From contig JAUCBJ010008811.1 in assembly GCA_032718475.1 (NCBI GenBank), positions 54,820 to 118,819 on the forward strand: a stretch of 64,000 nt of DNA, given 5' to 3'. Under the pieces are notes generated by a model, which had not been told where the DNA came from, did no database searches, and saw only the letters and a program-made list of their open reading frames with translations. Positions 55,800 to 64,000 of the stretch are shown piece after piece. The position numbers and the translations under genes were made by a program. The first letter of the stretch is position 1, and each line of letters begins with the position of its first letter. Source of the DNA: Nemertoderma westbladi. Lineage: Eukaryota > Xenacoelomorpha > Nemertodermatida > Nemertodermatidae.

Positions 55800-56393
55800 T
55801 CAATGTAGGCCCTTGGTGCCCCCGTAGTGCAGTCTCGGTCGGTTGTGCTCCTGTTCGGTCAGATGGTCCCCCGGGAAGAACAACAACTCGACCTCCTCAC
55901 TGACCTCGTCTCGCAACAATCGACGATCCGCCTTCTCGCTGTTGAGTTTCGCCTTGTTCCCGAACCACCGGATAATAAGGTAGAAAACCCCGATCCAAAA
56001 GAAGAACAACCCCATGGCTTTGTTGGCCTCGATGTTCTGGGCCTGCCGTTGTACGGCTTCCGGGGGCGGGTTCATCCCCAGTGGGTCGCTCGCGTATTCC
56101 TCGCAGATCGCCAGGTACTTCCTCTTGAATTCCAACTCCTTGGAGCTGTTCCAGTTGGCGGGGCGCGGTACCGGGCTGGGCCAGTCGGCGTGGGGCCATT
56201 CCTGGTCCCAGTTGGCGGGCCGTGGTTGCGGCAACGAGGCAGGCCACACTACGGCGGCTCGCGAGGTATCAATAGGTGCGGAGAGGTCCGCCATCGATCG
56301 CGATTGCCGGTAACTGGTGGACGCAGTTACACTTCTGTTTCTCAGTCGCCCCGGCGCTCTGTTTCGGGCCACGGCTGCTATAACCGACGCCAT
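55800..56393 (-). CDS. Uncharacterised single-pass membrane protein, possible host gene
   Basis: 197-aa ORF, clearly GC-richer than its surroundings and with a favourable start context (ATGGCG). The N-terminal ~35 residues are Arg/Ser/Ala-rich without acidic residues, like a mitochondrial targeting sequence. A proline/tryptophan-rich stretch follows (PRPANWDQEWPHADWPSPVP), then LEFKRKYLAICEEYASDP. Residues ~125-145 are a hydrophobic segment (LFFFWIGVFYLIIRWFG) and the tail is charged. Small inner-mitochondrial-membrane subunits have this layout, but I cannot assign a family. The plus-strand ORF over it is a shadow. Confidence 0.55.
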   Translation of the reverse strand: MASVIAAVARNRAPGRLRNRSVTASTSYRQSRSMADLSAPIDTSRAAVVWPASLPQPRPANWDQEWPHADWPSPVPRPANWNSSKELEFKRKYLAICEEYASDPLGMNPPPEAVQRQAQNIEANKAMGLFFFWIGVFYLIIRWFGNKAKLNSEKADRRLLRDEVSEEVELLFFPGDHLTEQEHNRPRLHYGGTKGLH

Positions 56394-57088
56394 TATTGAT
56401 TAATACAGTAATAGTCAGTAGGCAGGTAGGCCTATTAGCAGATTAGTGCTCTGCTCTACCAGTCTACTGTATTACCGGTAGTATTTCACTTCAGCCTGTC
56501 CTGTCAATAGCCTACCTATCTTACTAAAGTAGGCGTACAGCAGTACTGCAGTATGGTAGCTGAGCATCAGTACAGCAGTAGGAATTGGAATTGGAATTAT
56601 ATAGGCCTATTTGACAAACGAAGTAAAATATAAACATACCGACATATAGCCTATACATACAGTACCGTAGATATAAACCAGTAAACACAACGATTAAGAA
56701 AATGATATACTGTATGCTGGTATGGCTGTACAGCTGTATGGTAAGGCAGAGCGCAAATTACGTACATAAATTAAATTAGATAAAATTATTTTCATTCGGT
56801 TTTTAGTTCAAATTAAAATTATATAATTCTGTCATGCTAAAAACGTGTTTCGGTTAGGCAAGTGTATAAAAGTTAAAAAAAAAGAGGTGATAAATTCAGA
56901 AATATACCGAAAAATTAAGAAGGTTAAGGTGCACCATATTTGAGAATCCCTACTTTGAGTACCCTACTGCCTGACTGCTGTACTGCCTACTGACTGCTGT
57001 ACTGCCCTAAGCTAGTCAGCCAGTACAGGTACCGGTAGGTAATTTTATTAATTGTTTATTTACATCAGGCAGTACCTACGCTGGTGCT
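56394..57088. other. Intergenic, no gene recognised
   Basis: Nothing beyond short aggcct and ctgtactg-rich low-complexity stretches. Confidence 0.5.
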
Positions 57089-57097
57089 TAGTTCGTG

Positions 57098-57737
57098 GGT
57101 ACGTACTAAAAGGTAGAACGATCTATAACGGGCTATAACGATCTATAACGGGCTATAACTTCCCCATAACAAGCTATAACCACCTATAACTAGCTATAAT
57201 CTGAAAATTTACAATAATAAAACCTATTTTAGAATGGATTTATTATCCTAGTCAGTAATTTAATTACGCAATTTGGTTTTTTAGTCCAAAATGCTTTTCA
57301 TCTTTGTGGTATCACGAAATCAGTCATTACTGCATTAGTTAGCATGCCACTACTGCATTTTCTGACTTTCAAACAGTGCAGCTGAGAAGAGGTCTCTCAT
57401 CTCCCTGTCTATCCTCCATCCTGCTATATCCGCTGTCAGCTTCTGGTCGATATAGAATACAGGAATGTGAGCAATATAGGCCAATAAAAAAAAAACTTAC
57501 CAGTATCAATTAGGCATAGGCAGATAGGCCTACCCTAATTTTTAACCTGCGGGATTTTTCAGACCACCGTGTTAATCCAAAAGTTAAACACACCCAAGGG
57601 GCGTTTTTTAATGTAAATTTTCATATTATAGCTCGTTATAGGTGGTTATAGCCTGTTTATAGGAAATTATAGCCCGTTATACCCCGTTATAGATTGTTAT
57701 AGCCCGTTATAGATCGTTCTACCTTTTAGTACGTACC
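57098..57737. mobile_element. MITE with ~110-bp TIRs and 9-bp target duplication
   Basis: Inverted termini ggtacgtactaaaaggtaga, followed by 20-bp subrepeats of gatctataacgggctataac. The direct repeat tagttcgtg occurs exactly at 57089-57097 and 57738-57746. A 9-bp duplication with long TIRs suggests a Mutator-like family; no transposase is present. Confidence 0.85.
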
Positions 57738-57799
57738 TAGTTCGTGGCTTTTCCAGTTAACATTATTCCATTTTGTATAAAACAAGGGGGGTAAATCTT

Positions 57800-57965
57800 T
57801 TCGACCTACGCGTAGGCCTACGCGTAGCTACGCGTAGTTCGCAACATTGGGTCATATATTACCAGTTTCAGAGTTTTAACATTAACAACGCGTAGGTCCT
57901 ACGCGTAGGTGCTACGTATAACTACGCGTAGGTGCTACCCATAACTATGCCTACGTCGTTTATCA
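57800..57965. repeat. Cluster of ctacgcgtag palindromes
   Basis: Seven or so acgcgta-type palindromes within ~165 bp. Confidence 0.6.
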
Positions 57966-58149
57966 TTAGTTGGCCTACGTATTCCAAGCGGTTCAGTACT
58001 AAAATATAAGACAATACGGTATGTTCAATAAACAACCCACAACCATCAAATGCTTTCAACAGTAATTTATCCTATATACCTGTATACTCTATATAGAGGA
58101 ATACGCTAAGACTACATATTCTTCACTTCATGCGTTGCGGGTGCTAAAA

Positions 58150-58300
58150 TGTCTTACCGGTGTCACAGGCGAAAATGCCCCCCCGTGCGGAATATGCCCG
58201 GGGGGCATATTCGCCTAGCGCCAAATGCCCCCCCCCCGGGTCACATTGGCCTAGCGCCATATGGCCCCCTATCGCGCAGAATGCCCCCCCCCCCTGGTGA
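58150..58300. repeat. C/G-rich palindromic repeat
   Basis: Related blocks atgcccccccc and cctagcgccatatggcc, including the near-perfect palindrome gaatatgcccggggggcatattc at ~58,180. Confidence 0.6.
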
Positions 58301-58323
58301 TTTGATGGTTTGAAATGAGCGAT

Positions 58324-58523
58324 TCATGATTTCTTGTAGTTATCAATGAAATTAAATCGCTTCAGTTTCTTTCCGTTCACTCTCTTCTTTAGCTCTATTC
58401 CCAGGGCATTTTGCAATTTATATGTCCCCTTCGAGAGTACTTGACTGATGGTGTATGGGCCAAGCCACGGACGTAGAAGCTTCCCTCCTTTCCTGTCATC
58501 GTTCTTAGAATTTACAGATTTAA
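58324..58523 (-). pseudogene. Retroelement integrase C-terminus remnant
   Basis: About 65 codons containing RKGGKLLRPWLGPYTI and GTYKLQN, then KKRVNGKKLKRF, a pattern typical of the C-terminal end of Ty3/gypsy-like integrases. It is cut at about 58,523 by the ~100-bp tandem repeat; the ORF upstream of that point is repeat-derived. Confidence 0.65.
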
Positions 58524-58825
58524 AGGAGCAGGTTACATGAGGCGTGTTGTGGGAACCAAAACAACAAACGAAAGTTAACACATATGTTAGAAGATTATGC
58601 AGGTTACTTTTATTTAAAGGCTGAAAGGAGCAGGTTACATAGGCGTGTTGGGGGAACTAAAACAATAAACGAAAGTTGACACATGTTACAAGATTATGCA
58701 GGTTACTTTTATTTAAAGGCTGAAAGGAGCAGGTTACATAGGCGTGTTGGGGGAACTAAAACAATAAACGAAAGTTGACACATATGTTTACAAGATTATA
58801 CAGCAGGTTACTTAATTGGGTCTTG
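58522..58825. repeat. ~100-bp tandem repeat, three copies
   Basis: Units start ggagcaggttacataggcgt (58,524, 58,627, 58,726). A related single copy lies near 48,905. Confidence 0.85.
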
Positions 58826-61800
58826 GGTCTTTTGTTTTGTACTCACCAACACCAAACTGTTTCTTCCTGTAAATAAACGAAGCATTTCATCGGTTAACTC
58901 CTGAAATCAAAACACAACTGAAATAATTATGTATGTTAAATTCGAGCTTAGTAATCTGTAGATCGAATGTAACATAATTGAGGTTACGTTCGATTCGTAA
59001 AAACTATGTTACTGTACTTTCGATTCTGATTACGTTCGGTCTGTCACCCTACCGTTACCGTTACTGCTGCACTTGTAAAAGCTTTTGTGGGATAACTGAT
59101 ACGTTTGCCTTTGCTGGCCAGTTCCCCCCCAGTCGCTAGAATACTCTCAAAGGGATTTATAACTAAAATAGTGCAAGCTACCAGCTTATTGGCTGATGTG
59201 CTGTACGGAGATATCTGGGCTCAGTTTAATCGGCCAACTAGCTTAGAGAGGTTGCCTTAGCCTTGCTGTTCGTGTCAGCCAATAGAATTTGCGTAGGCGT
59301 TGATTTCGACCTATCCCAGCGCTACTGAACTGAATTTCCTATCTCACTGCTCATCCTCTGTGTTGAACGGGGCTTCGTGGAATAAGAGTTTTTGGTATAC
59401 TCGTATAGTAGTAGTAGTCATATGATTTTATATGATTCTGTTGTTGTGTTCCCATTTTCGCCATAACACCGGCTTTTTGGGAAGAACTCTAGTAAAACTG
59501 CTTAAATTATCGAAAGTATAAACTGTTACCTAATTAATCAATCGAATCGAAAGAACTCACTAACTCACTTAATTTAACTGCATTAATCATATTGTTTGTA
59601 CTGTTATTTACCGTCAGTTATTAATTGTACCTATTTGTTGATGGAAATATTGCTCTTTGGATAATACGGATAAATCACCCAAATTTCCCAATTTTCTTGA
59701 TACACTACAGGTTAGAGAGACCGGCTATACATAACAATTGCGATTTATATTAATGTGGTGTGTATTGAATCTAATGTTATTTAGCAGACACTACATGAGT
59801 CAATTACTGCTCTCTTTATGTGTGATCAAATATACTGACGGTCGGCAGAATAGTGTGTATGATTGTGATTGGTAACAAAGTATTTCCTAAAGAATACGCT
59901 TTATACTTTAATCATAAGCGGTATCGTTGCGTTTTGGTATAAGTCTTAGTTCTGTTTAAATAGATAGAGCGCCACGCCCTAAAGGAACTGTTAATATTTC
60001 CCGAAAGCCAATAATATCTGTCAGGAATTAATTATTAACGATCTATCGAATAATACAGTAAGTTTACGCTGCAACCTTACACTGCAATAATAAAATTTAA
60101 GCATCCGAATTCAGCCTCCCGGGTGTAGATCCATCGGGTGAATGATCGCGCATGGGCTGACTTCGGCTAATGTTTTGTGTATTAGCATAAATTGTTGTCG
60201 TATGCTAAAGGTGTTTTAATTAACTAAAAGACATATAAATTTTGGCAGGTTAAACTGCTAAAGGTCTTCAAAAGCGCGAACAGTAACAGTTTATAATCTT
60301 ATTGCAGTAGGCAATAAGGTTGCAAAATACCGTAGTGACTGGTAAAACTGAACCGGTACTTCTGTAGGTCAGTAGGCCTAACTGTCATCACCGGTACCGG
60401 TACTGCTGTACAAGTACATTTAGTATTATTCGATTTTGATTATTGTATACTGGTAGGTCTTAGTACTTAATCAGGGACTGCAGCCCTGAATTTTTATTGA
60501 GATTTTACCTATTTCTGTCGGTTTTATTTCCTAGTAGGCTAATATTGAGCAGAAGGCGTGTGACCCTGCTCAGATTGTTCAGATAATTGTAGGCTGAGCT
60601 GCTGTCTGACTGTTGTTGAGTTTGGAGAGATTACGGCGTGTGTAGAGTTTGTCTGATAAAGTGCCGTTAGTAAGTTGGGGCAGCCATATGCGGTAAGGTC
60701 AATCCCCTCTTAAAGAATAAGTCGTACTACCGTGTTAGAACGCATACTAACTAACAGTTTCAGAGTCTGCATATACTGTAGTTTATTTAGGCTTGATCGT
60801 AGTCTACCAGTGTTTTAGCCTGTGTTTGTTTGTGTGGTCTGTTCAGGTACCGTAATAGTTATTACTCAAATATTTGTAGGCTGGATTGTTGTCTAGCTAT
60901 TTTTAGGTCTGAAGGGATTGCTGCGTGTGTAGAGTTGGTCTGATAAAGTGCCGTTAGTAAGTTGGGGCAGCCATAAGCTGTAAGGTCAATCCCCTCTTAA
61001 AGAGTAAGTCGTACTACCGTGTTAGAACGCATACTAACTAACAGTTTCAGAATCTGCACATACTGTAGTTTGTTTAGGCTTGATAGTAGTTTGCCAGCGT
61101 TTGGTTTGTATTTGTTTGAGTATTCTGTACGGGTAGCGTAATATTTATTATTCAGAGTTTATGCGATTATTCGCAACATTCATGTCCCCAAGTTTATTCC
61201 TACAGTAATTGTGCTTGTTATACATACCGTTATAGTTAAACTAACCCCGGTACTACATCAGGGCTGCTCGGCGTAGGTAAAGACTGGAGATTTTGTGCTT
61301 CGGTCACTCCAGCAGATGCCGTGGTTCTTTTAACTGTTCAAGTATATTTAACTACTGATTATTTGTTATACCGGTACTTGTACCTAATTTAGGGTTTAGT
61401 GTACAGTGCTTTCCGAAGTAATTAGTGTAGGCAGTATATTTGTGTTGTAAAGTGGTTGATAGGCACATTCGTTAGCTCTATTAGCTTCTGGGTAGGAACA
61501 ATCCGTGATACATAACATAGTACCTATAGCGATACGGTTATAGGTCGTCAGGCGGTGGTATTTTCCTATCTGGACAGTACAATATATTTACTACTTATTA
61601 TTTCAAATACCGTAGTACCCTGTCCGTTGTAATAACCAGAATTCTAACCCTTTGTTAGGCTGGTTTGTAGACTTCCTGTAAAATTACCCTAAAAATTTCG
61701 TACGTAATATTTTGTTGTGTTTAATTAGAGAATTAATCTCATCAGTATCGTAAGTAATTTGTAGTATTAAGTAACTTAGGTAAATTAGAATTATCAGTTT

Positions 61801-62462
61801 TAGTGTCAAATAAATAGCACTTCACTGAGAGGCGTTCAGCTTCTGTGTAGTGACTCCCCCAGAAATAATAACATTTATTTCAAATATTGACAAAAACCCA
61901 TATAAACGGGTATATAAATATTATAAATCAAATCAAACGATTTATAAATAGTAGGCTTGTCATACAACAACTAGGTCTCACTACCAGTTGGACTACTACT
62001 TAAACAACGGTAATAAAGTAAGTTAAAGTAGCTAAGTAACCTTAAAATATTCAGGAATTCAATTATTCGAAAAATAATTGACATACCGGTACTCACTATA
62101 GGCTTATTATATTTATCTCTATAAATTTGAGCTGAAATCATACCGGTACTCTGTAATTAATTCTAGTTCATAATTATACTTATATACTATAAGTGTAAGC
62201 TGTATACCGGTATTCACTATAGGCCTACTATATATATGTATATATTTGTGCTAAATTATATACCGGTACTCTGTGACAAATCTAGTCTGTAATAATACTT
62301 ATATATATTATAAGCATACCGGTATTCTAATATATTGTATATATATCACGTTACCCTGAGTAACGGTACCGGTAATAAATCGCTAGGCTTGCGGTCATAC
62401 TGAATTACTAGACTTGCTTTAACTGAAAATATAGTAGTAGACATTCAACTGTATAACTAAAC
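58826..62462. other. Long noncoding region upstream of the gag-like ORF
   Basis: No ORF of note. Contains a tandem duplication of ~288 bp at about 60,570-61,150 (both copies with gtgccgttagtaagttgggg) and a two- to three-fold ~118-bp repeat at 62,085-62,330 (ataccggtactcactatagg). It could include an LTR and leader of the downstream ORF, but no second LTR is in the window. Confidence 0.5.
60570..61150 (+). repeat. Tandem duplication, period about 288 bp
   Basis: The segment from about 60,570 recurs from about 60,865 with high identity (cagccata..c.gtaaggtcaa, then tactaccgtgttagaacgca). Confidence 0.85.
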
Positions 62463-64000
62463 ATGTCTGACACTCAGCAAAACCTGTCAGACAGTCTGAT
62501 CGATACAACTATTTGTGATTCAGATGGGAGTGTGGAGCGAATAAGAAAGGAGTTCGGCTCACCTCCTACTGTAAAAAAGGTCATCCCTCCAGTAGTATCA
62601 GACCCTAGGCTAGTCCACCATAGGTCCATCATAGGCACTCGGGCACAGGTAAAACGGGACCAAGAGGCAGTTGTCCTATCGCAGCAACATCTTGGTCAAG
62701 AACCTACTTCCCAGCGACCCGATAGCTCCAGCAGTTCGGATACTGTAGAGTTGACTCCCGAACATGGAGTGCAGATGGCTGATACAGTCTACTCGGACCC
62801 CCTTCTTACTCTTCCTGCTGCAGTGCTAACTACTATATTCATTGCGGTGGAGGAACATCAAGCCGACTGGGCGAAGAATAAGCGAGCGACCCAAGATAAT
62901 TACGCGGGATACGCCAGGGAAGAATTGATATCTATTGTTGAATCACAATGGAACTTTCCCGGACTCGGACTTCCATTGGATCTGTCCGAGGCTACTTGGG
63001 AAGATATACACAGGATGGGAGTGGCTAAAGATACAATGGATCCAGCTGTTTGGAAGAGGTCGGCAGCAGGATATGTGCAGGGATTCTTCGGATCCTTGGA
63101 TCGATTGGAAGAACAACTGTTTCGACAACCTCACGGACCTCAAGAGCAGGAAGAGTTACTATATCAAATACGCGAAAGAACCCTACGCATACGACTAATC
63201 CTCTCAGCCTTTGAGGAAACTTCCAAAAGAAGACAAGACACGTCGCTGCAGGTTGCTGTCACAACTTGGTTACATCGGGTAGATCTCAAAGTCCAGGAAA
63301 CGGCCCAGTGGAAATCCCAGCTGGCTGAGAGATCAACCTATGAAGAACCAACTGATGTCACCCTTTCTCAAGCGAAAAGCGAAGAGGCCGCCGAGGAACC
63401 GCGAACTAGAGACGCTATCGACATTTATTTGTCCGACTATCAGCGATTCCTAGGAGACGAAGAGTTGAGGAGACGGCTGTCTGGACTTTCCCCTAATAGT
63501 GAAGGAACCAAGCTTGTGTTGGACTCAATCGATGCCGAAATGTTAGCTGCAAACCAAGCTGAATGTGATGAAAAACTCCGCCTTACTAGAGTCCGAGAAG
63601 AACAAATAAAGAAAAGAAGGATAGAGGAACAAAAGGCGGCGGCTATGGCAGATGCAGAAGCAGAAAGAAAAGCAGCAAAGGCGGCGGCTATAGCAGATGC
63701 AGAAGCAGAAAGAAAAGCAGCAAAGGCGGTGGCTATGGCAGATGCAGAAGCAGAAAGAAAGGCAGCAAAGGCAGTGGCAGAAGCAGAAAGGAGAGCATCT
63801 GAGCAGACTACCCAACTGGAGTTGGAAAATCTGCAAGAGACACAAGACAGTATAAATAAACAGTTTACTGCTAATCAAATGCAGATGATGAGAAAATCTA
63901 CTCCCAAGCGCCAGGGATACACATCCTCGGAGGAAGGCGATACTACCGATCCTGAAGGCGGAGGAAATAGATCTCATCTAAGTAGGCGTAGAAAAACATA
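62463..64000 (+). CDS. Long gag-like ORF, open to the window end (partial)
   Basis: From the ATG at 62463 the frame stays open for over 510 codons to the window edge. The N-terminal ~110 residues are polar and Ser/Pro/Gln-rich. A folded-looking helical region follows (LPAAVLTTIFIAVEEHQADW to RLILSAFEE). Residues ~390-440 contain three near-identical 15-residue repeats (MADAEAERKAAKA; 45-bp units at about 63,634-63,770), and the C-terminus is charged. No zinc knuckle or catalytic motif is seen before the edge. Size, helical content and intronless form suit the gag of an LTR retroelement, but a host coiled-coil protein is not excluded. The minus-strand ORF here is a shadow of the repeats. Confidence 0.6.
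   Translation, partial: MSDTQQNLSDSLIDTTICDSDGSVERIRKEFGSPPTVKKVIPPVVSDPRLVHHRSIIGTRAQVKRDQEAVVLSQQHLGQEPTSQRPDSSSSSDTVELTPEHGVQMADTVYSDPLLTLPAAVLTTIFIAVEEHQADWAKNKRATQDNYAGYAREELISIVESQWNFPGLGLPLDLSEATWEDIHRMGVAKDTMDPAVWKRSAAGYVQGFFGSLDRLEEQLFRQPHGPQEQEELLYQIRERTLRIRLILSAFEETSKRRQDTSLQVAVTTWLHRVDLKVQETAQWKSQLAERSTYEEPTDVTLSQAKSEEAAEEPRTRDAIDIYLSDYQRFLGDEELRRRLSGLSPNSEGTKLVLDSIDAEMLAANQAECDEKLRLTRVREEQIKKRRIEEQKAAAMADAEAERKAAKAAAIADAEAERKAAKAVAMADAEAERKAAKAVAEAERRASEQTTQLELENLQETQDSINKQFTANQMQMMRKSTPKRQGYTSSEEGDTTDPEGGGNRSHLSRRRKT

Noticed and set aside
55827-56399. 190-codon plus-strand ORF opposite the possible host membrane-protein gene
   Set aside because: GC-rich shadow; the minus frame has a better start context, targeting-like N-terminus and membrane segment.
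63543-63977. Minus-strand Cys/Phe-rich 144-codon ORF
   Set aside because: Antisense of the in-frame 45-bp repeats of the long plus-strand ORF.

Overview
The window is metazoan nuclear DNA, most likely from a marine invertebrate. It is AT-rich, has no operon structure outside the virus-like elements, and is dominated by transposable elements, minisatellites and eukaryotic-type fragments (BEL/Pao and CR1/L2-type retroelements, MITE-like foldbacks). The species cannot be named from the sequence.

The centrepiece is a bounded 17.3-kb Maverick/Polinton (adintovirus-like) element, E1, at 4287-21587. It has ~0.94-kb terminal inverted repeats (TIRs) starting AGT...ACT and a perfect 6-bp target duplication (cgcatg at 4281-4286 and 21588-21593). 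On the minus strand, from right to left, it carries a membrane-anchored dUTPase-like protein, a protein-primed family B DNA polymerase (frameshifted), a small protein that looks like a TATA-binding-protein (TBP) fold, a pX-like basic protein, the packaging ATPase (frameshifted), a penton-like C-terminal piece, the penton, an unknown 197-aa protein, a basic core protein, the double-jelly-roll major capsid protein (one frameshift, one stop), the maturation protease (frameshifted) and a small conserved ORF. Two plus-strand ORFs lie at the right end. No integrase was found.

A second, damaged relative, E2, occupies about 30588-38035 in the opposite orientation. It keeps PolB (broken, motif C destroyed), half of the TBP-like gene, an intact protease, the small end ORF and one TIR lacking its last ~50 bp. 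One internal deletion fuses the TBP-like gene to the end of the capsid gene and removes the pX-like, ATPase, penton and capsid genes. Further PolB pieces lie at 1037-3289 (an intact 750-codon N-terminal ORF flanked by inverted copies of its own leader) and at ~23928-24078.

E1 sits about 50 bp upstream of a TATA box that precedes a GTSF1-like gene (CHHC zinc fingers, C-terminal tryptophan motif). GTSF1 proteins act in piRNA silencing of transposons.

Region by region: 1-773 50-bp minisatellite; 922-3394 PolB fragment in an inverted repeat; 4287-21587 E1; 21641-22193 GTSF1-like gene; 22480-23925 168-bp satellite; 23928-24730 Polinton debris; 28050-29210 internally deleted non-LTR retroelement with a 2A peptide; 30588-38035 E2; 38045-38425 168-bp satellite again; 41557-42745 tandem repeat, hairpin and foldback element; 43738-48545 about 100 copies of a 48-bp minisatellite; 49025-50705 21-bp minisatellites; 51981-53108 BEL/Pao fragment; 55800-56393 a GC-rich ORF that may be a host gene; 57098-57737 MITE with 9-bp target duplication; 58324-58523 integrase C-terminus remnant; 62463 to the window end a long open gag-like ORF.
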